Under the pieces are notes generated by a model. The model had not been told where the DNA came from. It ran no database searches and saw only the letters and a list, made by a program, of their open reading frames with translations. Below, in pieces: positions 10,885 to 21,895 of a stretch of DNA of 64,000 bases (the stretch's first letter is position 1; the number at the start of each line of letters is the position of its first letter). The DNA is from Capitulum mitella (Eukaryota; Arthropoda; Thecostraca; Pollicipedomorpha; Pollicipedidae), in the NCBI GenBank assembly GCA_030062745.1, contig CP099844.1, positions 21,576,596-21,640,595 of the forward strand, in the 5' to 3' direction. Position numbers and translations under genes: made by a program.

Positions 10885-12929
10885 AATTTTATTAAGCATG
10901 TAATATGCAAAAATAAAATTCGGGTCGGCCCAAAAGTCAGAATTTGTTTAGCGTGCCCCTCACAGTTAATGGAGCGGTATAAACCCCAGCAGTTACTAGT
11001 AAAAGTGCCAGCAGTAAGTTATGTGATGGTGAATGTGCAGGTCTGGACACCAGTTCGGCATTTTCTTTGACGGAGTTACACTTGGACCGAATGGGATCTA
11101 GTTACAGAGCGTGGGGTTACATCTGCCCTGTATGTATGAAGTTACGCCACTGTCCAAGGTGAATTTGACACAAATGAGCACTGCAGTGCAGAGGTCACTG
11201 ACGCCATGGGTAATGTCCGTGTTTAAGAATGAGGAAGACTGAGTGCCGTTAAGGCGGCATCGCCTGGCGTGTTTTTATACCCGCAACCGCCGGGGGTGTC
11301 AAAAAGGGCACCCCCTGTTATCTCAGGCTCTTACCGTCGGATCTGAACTGGTCAGTTGAGAGCCCTGAGTCTTCGCATTTGGGAAATACTTTGTAAGCAC
11401 TGATCACGTGACTGAGTATGTTACAAGTCACGTAAAACGCATGGCACGACATTGGAAAAACTGACACCGGTTCGCACATCATATCACCAGCATTACTGGT
11501 CTTAGAACCCCCATTTTGGTATCAAACGAAAGGTCACGATCCCCCTTCAACAGAAGCGTGCTAGGATGTAACAAAAATGATGGGTCAAAGTCGGCCTAGT
11601 TCATATGAAATATTGGTATTACTTTACATGCCAAAGATCGATACTAACTCACAGCCGTTTCGGTTCATGTGACAAAAAGGAGGGAAGTGAAACTCCCCTC
11701 CTTTTTGTAGATCAGGCCAGATAAGGTTGCATTACTCTTCCTTCCAAACAGTACCTTTTCGATAGGATTCTTAACTGTGTAAGTACAGAACTGAAATGAC
11801 ATCTCGTGATAATTAAATCTGCTCTGTCTGCTCCTTGTCGGGTCAAGGTCAAGCCAGGTCAGGACAGGAAGTGATTTTTTCTTTCTGACTAGGAACAGGG
11901 AGTGCTCTCTGCTGCTCCTGAACTATCTTCCACTGACATTGTTGCATTTCATTCGTTTGGACGTCAACTTCTGACGTGACCTGACATGACCTCACGTTGC
12001 ATTTGCCGAGCCTTGCCAAGAGGCACATATAGATTTGTTTGTCTTGCTTGAACGATGGGGAAGATCAGCGGCAACCACTTCTATCACCCACAATGCAAAT
12101 CAATCCAGTTGTCATCATTCATGTGACCTAGATGACCTGCCTCAAATGTTGACGTGTCTTGATTGTGTATCCTTTCGGGGACCGTGTCCTTTGTGGATCC
12201 AAATAATTCATGCATTATACCCGCGAATGTTACAAAAAAAAAAACGAAGCATGCTCTCGCCACCGTCCGAAGAGGCGGAAACATGCGCGCAAGGATTCAC
12301 GATGGCGTCATACCTCCATGACCAAACCGAGTATGGAAGTGGTTTTGATGTCGAAATATGTTGAATTGATTGGTGCTGAAAGTTGGATTGCACTGGCTTT
12401 AACGATTCAGAAGTTATTCATGAAAACCGAGTGGGGTGCCGTCTTTGACACCGTCAGACGGTGCCGGGTTAAATGGTAGTTTGAAACGCTAAAAAACGTT
12501 TGTTATCCGGGGAGAACCGCCGTTGTAAGCTTATTTTTCCGTCATGTGTCCTGTAAGAAGAGGTCATAGGTCACTGACTTGTCAAGATTTCGACTTCAGA
12601 TTCTGACACGATGCGTGATAAGGCTGAACACTCAACTGTGCAGTTTCAAAGGATCGCAGCAGTCATTCTGGGGAAACTTACGAAAAACCTCAGGGAGTTC
12701 CCCCCCACTGGCGATGGGAAGTAATGGGATTAGAGCACTTTACTGGCCGGCCTGCGTGCTGACTCAGTGTATGTGCTACCTGGAGTGCCTTGTTTGGCCG
12801 GAAGACGCTGGCACGGTGAACTTACAGGGTGTGTTCGTGACTAACTTCAGGAATAAAACTGCTGGCGGAAAATAACTGTCACTCGCAAGGCACCAGCTGG
12901 CCAGATGCTGTGTGACGGTATTGACTTTT
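10885..12929. other. no gene supported
   Basis: Non-coding by appearance. It contains a short hairpin at 11672-11708 and nothing else I recognise. Confidence 0.5.
11672..11708. repeat. short inverted repeat
   Basis: The arm acaaaaaggaggg pairs with ccctcctttttgt around a loop of about 11 bases. Its function is unknown. Confidence 0.85.
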
Positions 12930-12986
12930 GGGCGCCGAATGACCCTGCAGTCGGTGCGCCCCTAAGCCCCAATAACCAACCAACCA
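12930..12986 (+). mobile_element. ultra-short retroposon, copy 2
   Basis: Same head, linker and (AACC)n tail as the copy at 8583, about 57 bp. It is flanked by the perfect 15 bp direct repeat acggtattgactttt at 12915-12929 and 12987-13001. The tail is shorter than in copy 1. Confidence 0.92.
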
Positions 12987-13001
12987 ACGGTATTGACTTT
13001 T

Positions 13002-13730
13002 CCTGCATGCAGTAAGTTTCAGACAGTTTTCTTTGTTTTTATTTGGCCCGTTTTTTCTAACATCAGCCCGAACATCTATTTCGATATCTTCGCGAGCTTT
13101 TCGCAGGGAAAACCCGATTGGAAAGATTGCTGCCATCCCTGCACCGCGTGTGATGACAGTTTTGATGGCGTGATGACGTGACCAGCAGCCCCCATCATCC
13201 TGTTTCTTGATGTCTTCGACATTGACGACGCCTAATACTTCTCCGAGGTCATGAATATGGTCATTGTTCTGCGTATTCCAATGGACTAAAAGAGCAAGAT
13301 AATTTCACAAAACCACTTCTCATACGTCACTTGCGACATCTTCAGTAAAAAGTGGAACAAATTCTCGGACTGGAGTCCTGTGAGGTCCACGTGCAATTGA
13401 GATCTTGTAGCGCGTTCAGTGTGTTACCCTTTTGTTAGCATTACATTGGCATGGCGCCTTCTGCACACGGTTTTCCGACTAGCGCTGTTCTGGGTAAACC
13501 GATCCCGTGTTATTCCTTGACTCGATGTCTTCCGTAGCGTTCTGGCGGCGTGTTGTCGTAGATGACGTTGCACTCACAGATGGGCTGGTGGCTCATCGTC
13601 CGTTGGAAACCCCGGGACTGCTGCCGTCCGTTGCGGTGAACGGGGCACCGAGCAGCCAGCCGAAAGAATCCGCACGGAACGCCGCCGATTCTGGCCGACA
13701 GGGACCGACTGGGCGCCGGGTCAGCTCACC
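13002..13730. other. no gene supported
   Basis: Unique-looking sequence without a convincing exon. Confidence 0.5.
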
Positions 13731-14100
13731 TAGGGGGTTGGTCGGGGTGCCAGTCAGCTGACCCGGGGGACCGGTCGGGGTGTCCGACCAGCTGACCCAG
13801 GGGACCGGTCGGGGTGCCGGGTCAGCTGACCCAGGGGACAGGCTGGGGCGCCGGGTACGCTGACCCAGGGGACCGGTCGGGGTGTCAGTCGGCCGACCCG
13901 GGGGACCGGTCGGGCTGTCCGGACAGCTGACCCAGGGGACCGGACCAGCTGACCCAGGGGACTGCTCAGCTGTCCCAGGGGACCGGTCTCAGCGAATGGT
14001 AACCAACCCTTCTGGGTCAGTTGACCTGGGCCCCGACTCCTGGGTCAGTTGACTCCCTGGGTTCAGCTGACCCGGGAACCGGTCGGGGCGCCAGTCAGCT
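13731..14100. repeat. GC-rich minisatellite
   Basis: Degenerate units of about 30-35 bp built on cagctgacccaggggaccgg and tcggggtgcc, roughly ten copies. The CAGCTGACCC block recurs in both slightly shortened and extended forms. Confidence 0.9.
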
Positions 14101-15746
14101 GATTCAGAGGGGTTGTTTACGATCACGGTCCGCTGAGGCTGTGTCCTGCGGTCCGCTGAGAGCAGCGTCACAAGGGCTTCCATCTGTGGGGATCCAAAGA
14201 CTGAGGGGCGCGCGTCGGACCGCGAGGAGTCGTGCTGACGGGCGCGCCGTCGCAGAAACATGGTAGCTCTGGGGTGATGCCTCAGGAGGCCACCTCATGT
14301 GTCTCCGTGTCATCTGCCTGTGGCTCTCTCTGTCTGCGGCAGGGTATCCGGACCTCTTTTCTTGTTGAAATTTGCATGCCCAAAAAGCCACCTCGCGAGA
14401 AGCTTGAAAGTCGGCACCGGTCTGGCAAGTGTAGACCATCCTTATTTTGTGTAAAGATGAACGTCTGATGCCTCTAGTGTTTTAAAGGACACCCCGGTGC
14501 CTAAGCCGGTCGCCGTAAGCTTTTAAGGTCGGCGTCATTCGCGATTTGGCTACCTTCGACGCAGGGTGCGACCAGACAGTCATTTCTAAGCCTGACGTGA
14601 TGGAGTAATGGAACAAAAAACTAGCTGGTGACTTGCTGGTTTGGCTACACAACGATGTCCATTTTGACAGTTTTAGAGCTTGCAAGCGATTGCAACGGAG
14701 GTCATGCCATAAGATTCTGGTTTTCGTGGGATCCTATAGAAAATAGGAATAACCTGGTACGATATGAAGGGTTTAGAGCGGCTTCTGACGATGAAATAAG
14801 ACTGAAACTAATGCTCCTATGCAAATAGTGTTTCCGATTACGTCATGGTCATTGATCACATCTCTCACATCATGATAAGTAAAAAGGCCATTGACCTCGT
14901 TCTTGAGTTTAGCCTTAGATGGCCTTGATCCAGGTAAGTAGCGGAGCCCAGGGGCAGTGACCACTGACACTGTTGGTAACATCCTTACATAATAAGAATG
15001 ATTAAAATTGATCATCGCAAAGGAATTTAGGCGCATCTATACGATGGCAATCATCATTGTATCATTTCTTCGTGGCATGGCCTGAAGAAAGATGTCACGG
15101 TCATTGATTTGTCGAGGCATTGACCCCAAGTATTCAGGGAATACGCAAAAAGGCTCCGGACTCAGCAGCTATACAAAATTTCAGAGGAATATGAACAGTC
15201 GTTACAGGGCAGCCTACGAAAAACGTCGGATTTGCACCAAACTCTCTGTACTGGCGAGGGTTAAAGCGCAGCTGATGCAGATTTCTACGACCTGGTGAGT
15301 TGGTATTGGGTCCATTAAGATGGTGAGACCAGACTTGCTGGCGGGACCGAACAGTGGGGGTATCCCATGGAACTGAAAATTGCTGGAACCCACTGGCGAT
15401 GGCGGATAAACACTCCTGATATTTTGTCAAGAGGAATATGCATAGCATGCGGAAATCCAGGGCGTGATTCGCTATTGGATATTACAGGGAAAAGAGCGCC
15501 GAGCCCTTTCCACTGCAGGAACTTCGTAGGTTTGCTGGAACATGTCCTGCCTGAATACAGAAAACTCCCAATATCAGATAATGGGCGACAGTGTGCTTTC
15601 TTTCAAACGCCATATGTCGTGCTTTATAATCGAGAGTTCTAGGAAGACCTCTTGCACGAAAGTGGAGATTCATACTAGTCACTTTCTGGATATAGCACGG
15701 CCCCCCCCCCCCCCTCCCGAACAAGACGTACCACATAACATCACCT
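14101..15746. other. no gene supported
   Basis: No recognisable exon. A run of about 12 C residues lies at 15702-15714, just left of retroposon copy 3. Confidence 0.5.
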
Positions 15747-15799
15747 GGGCGCCGAATGACCCTGCAGTCGGTGCGCCCCTAAGCCCCAATAACCAACCA
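15747..15799 (+). mobile_element. ultra-short retroposon, copy 3
   Basis: Same core as copies 1 and 2, about 53 bp with the shortest (AACC)n tail. It is flanked by the perfect 14 bp direct repeat acataacatcacct at 15733-15746 and 15800-15813. All three copies have the same orientation. Confidence 0.92.
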
Positions 15800-16149
15800 A
15801 CATAACATCACCTTCTGCGCAGTTTCGGGGTGTTGTGGTTGGACGGACACCATTACGGTAGGACGTTACTCATCGCGATATTCTTTGCCGAAACCCGATT
15901 GGTAAGGCGAATCCTCCCGTGTGGAAATTTCGGGCTGAGTAGCGGTGTACTGGATTTGTTACAGGATGCTTGTCAGATTATCCGGCGATTCCTGGTGACC
16001 GCATCGTCCTGCGCTCAGTTGGAGCCGGCCGGACAGCGGTGGGGAGGGGGAGGGGGCTCCCTCTCCCGTATCCGCTGGCGGGGGAATTGTGATGGAGTCC
16101 CGGAGTTGGTCACGGGAAGTTTGCAGTGTGGTTGGTAAGGTGAGATCTT

Positions 16150-16470
16150 GCCTTCAGTAGCTGCATTATAGCCAGTACGGCGGCTATAGAGCTGCGCTGG
16201 CTTCAGTACACTGTCGCCAATACAGCGGCTATAGAACTGCGCTGTCTTCAGTACACCGTCGCCAATACGGCGGCTATAGAGCTGCGCTGTCTTCAGTACA
16301 CTGTCGTCAATACAGCGGCTGTGGAACTGCACTTCCGTCAATACGGTAGCTGTGGTGGAGCTCCCCTGTCGGCAGAATGACGACTGTGGAGCTGCAAGTC
16401 CGTCAGTATGGCGGCTGTGGAGCTGCACCGTCATCAATACGGCGGCTGTGAAGCTGCACTGGACGATGGC
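16150..16470. repeat. minisatellite, ~50-55 bp unit
   Basis: About six degenerate units built on cggcggctatagagctgcgctg and cttcagtacactgtcgccaa. Later units change to gctgtggagctgcac and shorten. Confidence 0.9.
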
Positions 16471-17079
16471 TGTGTGCTGCACTGTGGGGTGCAGCGCCTC
16501 ACAGTGGGATAAATGTGGCGTATCACTTCAGGCTGGAACGAGTGTAAGTAACGAAGCTGAGTGATTCTGGCGATGTTTGCTCACCATGAGCTCGTGTCGG
16601 ATGGCTTCCAAGATCATGGTTGCAACCGAAAGCTAAGGTCGATCTGCATGACCTCCAGGGACCAGGGACTCCAGGGACCCGAGCGTTGTCGCTGCCTGAT
16701 GTTTTGCTGCGAAGTGTATCACATGTTTGATGTTCAAATGTATGATGTGTTGTATTACGACACATATAAGTTCTGTTTGTCTGAAGGACTCTGTGGCATC
16801 CGAATACATCCAGTTTCTTACTATCCAGCCGTACTGATGTAAATGAGTCAGTCTCACGGCGTCTTGGAAAGTGGGACAGTCAGGTGTAATTTCTCTTGTT
16901 TGGCTATGTTAGACGCGATGTTTCCATGTATTGCACCTGGCTGGCCGCACACTCCCGCTCAAGTTCTCCGTTATCGCTCAGACATGGAAATAGCCTCGTA
17001 ATCCGCTTCGGTCGAGGTTGCTATGTAGGGACTATCACTCAAGCTTGCTGTGTGCGAGAGGCTCCATTCTGAAGGCGAC
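16471..17079. other. no gene supported
   Basis: Nothing recognisable. The sequence becomes GC-rich to the right. Confidence 0.5.
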
Positions 17080-17870
17080 GGGTTGCATATAGAAATCCCG
17101 GCGCGGACCGGTTCGCTGAAGCGGCCACGACTGCGCGGCCTGCTCTCGGAAATCCCCGCTGAAAACGAGCTCGGCCGGCGGCCGCCTGCGCCGTTAGGCT
17201 GCGCCGCCGGCGGCCGCCGGCGGCCACCGGCCGGGGCGGCCGGCGCCGCCTCCTGCGTGGGTGCTGCCGGGCGGGGGCGTCATCCTCATGCCGGACACGG
17301 GCCCGCGTCCTGGAAATTGGGCAGCCCCGGCCGCTCGGGCCGCTGAGGTGGCGGCGCTGGCCGTGTTTTTAATAGTGCGCGATCGGCGGCCGGCGCTGGT
17401 CGGCGGGGCGGCGGCGGCGGGCGGGTAGGCTCGGGCGCGCTCCATCGGTGACACGTGTCAGCGGTATCGGGACGGGGTGCTGCCGATGTCGCTGCCGGGA
17501 CGGGGTGCTGCTGGTGTCGCTGCCGGGAGAAAGTGAAGACTGCCGCTCTGCAAAGTCTACTGTTGGGTCGTGGCCCGTTTCGGTGTCTCGTGGAAATCAA
17601 AGACTGGAACTTCTGGCGCCCGGAAGCTTCTGTTGGATCAAGAAGGAATCGGGAACGAATGCCCCGGACGCCGTTCGGAGATCCGAATTGGACTTGTGCT
17701 CCTGCTGAAACTTACTGAATCCACCTGCTGTCTTGCCGAGGACTTGTGTCCCGGGCGTGCCGTGCCAAAGCAGTCCGTCTGTGGACCCACGCGTCGTCCC
17801 GCCGAGGAATCGTCTCCCGGGCGGTCCGTCGTAGAGCTGGCCGGCCGGCCGGCCGGCCGACAGACGGATG
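17080..17870 (+). promoter_or_regulatory. possible CpG-island promoter region
   Basis: Dense CpG and GGCCGG sequence at 17090-17450 and again at 17800-17870 leads into an ATG-initiated open exon with a good splice donor. This looks like a promoter/5' UTR region for the plus-strand gene to the right. No TATA box or initiator is clear, so this is inference from composition and position. Confidence 0.35.
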
Positions 17871-17952
17871 GGCATGGCGGCGCCACGCCGCGCTTTCGAG
17901 GTCGGCTACTACGTGCCGCCCAGGATCCACCCGGACGACAGATACGGGTACG
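17868..17952 (+). CDS. candidate first coding exon, unassigned
   Basis: An ATG at 17868 (a second in-frame ATG is at 17874) opens a short frame whose translation begins MGMAAPRRAFEVGYYVPP and continues RIHPDDRYGYG. It stops at a strong donor, TACG|GTAAGA, after base 17952, leaving phase 1. Composition with many charged and aromatic residues and a proline pair looks like real protein. It may be the first exon of the 3CxxC gene at 21.9-24.9 kb, but the acceptor at 21895 would need phase 2. An alternative donor after 17947 (GTACGG) gives that phase but is weaker. An intermediate exon or a separate gene are other options. Confidence 0.35.
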
Positions 17953-20750
17953 GTAAGACCGCCGGCCATGCTCTGTCGGTGCACCGTCAGACGCGTCACG
18001 GACCGTGGCGTTCGCAATTGTGTTGCAATGCCCATTTGTTAAGTTATATTTATGAAACTCCGAGATGGATGCAGTTGTCTCGGTCCTGGCCTGGACATTG
18101 CTCTTCGTGCGTTATGGACGTGCGGAAGGCGCCACTATATGACACAACGTGCGAGACTGTCAGACACCAGTCTGGGGACACTGACATGACGATCAACGCA
18201 TTACTTTTCTACCTCACGGTGCCCTGTGTTCCGCTGGTTCCGGAAGGGCAAGGGGAGTCGAGTTGACATCAGAATTGCCCATCTGCACCCATTTATCGGT
18301 AAACTCCACGTCCCGGATTAGATCCCAGTCCCAGGGCTTTCAGGGAACGTCCACATGTGGGCATCATCCCACAAGGAAGCAGACTTGAGAAACTTGACAA
18401 TCCGGGCTTATCCTGCGGTCTGGTCCGTGAAAAATCTGAATATAATGAGGCGTGCCGCGTTTGTCGTCATTTGCCGCTGGGAAAGGTCGGTCGACACCAA
18501 GCTCACAACGGATTGGCGGACATGGGCAGCCCGACAACATGGTTTCGTGTCCGTGGCACTGGGCCGGCGGCATGCAGGCCGGGGTACCCCTAGCAACAGG
18601 GTGCCGTGCCGCTGTGGGTCGGCGCCGAAAAAGCCGCCGTCTCGGAAAGAACTGGATAAGCCGCGGCCGCGGTCGCCGGGCGGCCGGTCAATCGATTCGT
18701 GAGTCAATCCTCCCGTCACGCTGCTGGTTTTTTTTTGTCGGTGTAGGACCGGCCCGGCGAGCGGCTACGGCGCGCCGTGCTCCCTCGTTACGCGGCGCTC
18801 CGGAGGCGTACGCGTTTGTGCAGTCTGGAGAAATGTGACCCGGTGCCAGACCATGGGACGTGTGGCGGTTTGAAGCCCAAGGTGCCTAACTGGTCCCTGA
18901 GTGACGCGGTCCTCAGGGCCGTGGGATCTTCAGATGCCTGACCTGGAGACTGGAACGTCTAATTCCGTCTGACGCCGACCCACTGGATCTGGTCTCATCC
19001 CCAGACCCGTACCCCTCGGAAGCCTTCGTGCTGTGAGGCGTTCTCCGGAGTGCCCTGAGCCGTGTGACGGCAAACTGACGACGGCCTGTGAAGGCAGAGT
19101 GGACTCGAGGTAGGAGTCAGCCAAGTGGTGCCGACGTTCAGACAGCGGAGGAAGTGCCGTTTACGTACGGCCCGTCCGGCCCGCCTGCGTTGCGGAATAG
19201 TTCCAGCGGCGTGTGCGCTGACGATGTGTTATTTTTGGCGCGGCTAAATGACGTCGCCCGTGGGCGGAGAGTCGGCGACGCCTGAGTCCGGCGCACTCGC
19301 CGTCTGCCGCTCGGAGATCCTCGCTTCGGAGAACGAGCGCCGCGATCTGGTGGCGGATTAACCAAGTGGACTGGTAGCCGCGGGTGAAGAGCCGCTAGCG
19401 ATCGATATCGCGCACCAGCCGAGCTGGCGAGGCCTTTTTTGCACGGGTTTTGACGCTGGCAGTTTCTGCGGCAGTGGCCAGCGGGGATCCGTTCCGGCGT
19501 CAGGTCCGCCTGTGGACAGCCGACTGTGCTCCGGGCCGCCGCTGCGGCCGGCGCCAGCGCGTGCCACGGTCGCGTGTCGGCCCCTGCTGCCGATCCGAGC
19601 CGCAGACCGCCGGACAGAACGCTGACGCAGGCACGTGGCTGCCGCGCAGCCGACGGCGGCGGCCGGCGGTGTCGCCGCAGACCGGGCAGCGCCGGACAAC
19701 TGACGGGCTGGACCGAAGCGGCTGCAGAACGGACGGACCACCGGAGAATGCATGAGACTGTAGGGCCTCACCATAGTTTGGATGTTGGGGATGGACTTCT
19801 TTGTGGCCTGAGCGATGCTGCGAGTTAACGTTCAGTTCCGACTTAAAATGGTCTTAGGATGTGTTTTTTATGGTGCTGTCTTGCTATTGACGTCACGGCG
19901 ACATGGCGTGCTGAGGTGGGATATGTTGAGATTAGAAGTATCGGTGTGTTTATGCATGGTGGTCTGGTGTAAGCTTCGACTCAGATACTTAATAAAACGA
20001 AAAACTGTGAAGGCTTTAAAGCAAGCACTGGGTCTTTTGATCTTAGTCTTGCCCTGTAAGCACGTTCTAGCAAACATTTGTGTTGTGTTGGTTGACGTTT
20101 ATGTTTTGTCAAACTACAAGTGAGAATTTTCTTGCGAAGGGATCAGTAACAAAATAATAAGGATTAGTTTTTCAATCGTAAGTGCTGCGGAAATGATTGA
20201 TGGGGTGGCGTAATGGCCGCAGTAGCCGAAGCGCTGTATAAAACCCAGTCATCAAGGAGTGGCGTAACGTTTGCTGTTCGTTATTTCGTCGAGCTTTTGC
20301 CAAGAGCACGCGAAATCATGAACTCATCTTGCTGACTGTGTCTTTCATCTCTGTTATATCAAATTGTAAGACGTGTACCGTCTGGTGCTAACGCTAGGGA
20401 AGTGTCGCAGGGCTGCTCGTCGACGTAATGGACCACGTGCAGGTGGGATTAAGAGATATTATCGTACTGATATAGTGAATCAGGGTCGCGGGCTATTGGA
20501 TCTCCTGTGAGGTGACCAAGGCCGTGAGCTATTGGGTTGACATTTGACGATTCTGGCACGGCACTCTCGAGTCTCCGGACCATACACGGCGTTCTTATGG
20601 CGACAACAGTCGCCGGCCGATCGCAGCAGCGCGTCCCTGGCTCACTGCCTGGCCCATGGGCGTCTCTTACAGCGGTGAATTAGGAAGACATGAGCTATTT
20701 GGTCCATGTTTTGCGTGTTTCAGTGGTGTTTTTTTTTATCAGCGGGGAGC

Positions 20751-20753
<3 letters not shown>
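17953..20753. other. no gene supported
   Basis: Possible intron or intergenic DNA. GC-rich frames at 18350-18840 and 19130-19830 exist on both strands without family resemblance. A 102-codon hydrophobic open frame at 19815-20123 has no known relatives that I can recall. Confidence 0.45.
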
Positions 20754-20822
<69 letters not shown>

Positions 20823-20832
20823 TAGATAGATA
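20754..20832. repeat. (TA)n followed by (GATA)n
   Basis: About 33 TA units to 20820, then gatagatagata. Confidence 0.98.
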
Positions 20833-21895
20833 CATATGAGGCCTAATTATCTAGCATTGCGTAACAGATCGCCTCAGACGTCTCCGGTCACGGCGCGCTG
20901 TCACAGCATGACGTCACCTGCCGTGGTGTGGTCCGGCGGCCGGCCGGTTCGCCGGCAGTACCGCTCCTGGGAGCTGCCCCTGTTGCCCGTTTCCGTAACG
21001 GTGCCGGGCCGGCCGTTGTGTCGGTGATGGCGCCCGGCCGGCCGCTGTCGTGACACCATGGTCGGCCGTCCGGCGGCCGGGCGGAGGAGCCGGCCGCTGC
21101 CGGCAGGTGCAGGTGGTGACGGCGGCGGCCCCGGCCGGGCGGGCACGTCCGGCCGGGGACGCCGCCGCGCCGTCGGCCGGCGACAGACCAGCCTCCCGGC
21201 CAGGTGGTCCCAGGGCGGTGCTCGGTCGGTCGGAGGGCCTCCCCGGCGATGGATGCGGCCCTTCCGGAGTGGCACCCTGATTGGCGTGGCTGTCGGCTGG
21301 CCGGGCGCCCCCGCTGCGCTCATGTGCCGGCTGTGTCTGGACTTTCGGCGGCCCGGGGCGGGCGTGACGGCCGCCGGCGGCCGCCGGAGCCGCTGATGGT
21401 CCGTCCGCCGAGCGTTGCGGTCGGCCGACTAATGGTCGGACGCGCCGCTCCGGCGGCGATCGGCCGATCTGCGCAGCTCTCGCTGGCGACCGCGTTACTC
21501 AGACACGGTGATCAGGTGGCGGGCGCCACGTCATCAGGCCGTCCGACCCGCCGCCGAGAGCACGGCCCCGGGCCGGCCAGGTGGTATTCTGGCGGCAGCT
21601 GGAGCGTCCGTGCGCCGCGCCAGGCTGCGGCGGTCTTCCGACCGTGAACGGGAATGGCCGATTGTTGCCGGGCTGGGTCACATTTATTCACTCGTTCGAG
21701 AATGCCTTCTGTGCAGCCAGGTGGTTCGTCTCGCGCCATATGATCATGACTTCGGCTCCACATAATTCCCATGTACTCAACCAACCACGTGGGTTTTAAT
21801 AGTTCAGGACATGGCTCGATTCGCTTGCGTGCGGTGCGCCTAATGCACAAGCTGCTGGGAGCGTGTCTGACCTTGCGGCGTATGTTGTCTTTCAG

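Noticed and set aside
10544-10910. Poly-Met, poly-Asp and poly-Arg frames
   Set aside because: They are readings of the TCA/TCG microsatellite.
19815-20123. 102-codon hydrophobic open frame
   Set aside because: It resembles a small membrane protein but has no recognisable family, no exon context and an AT-rich composition that favours hydrophobic codons.
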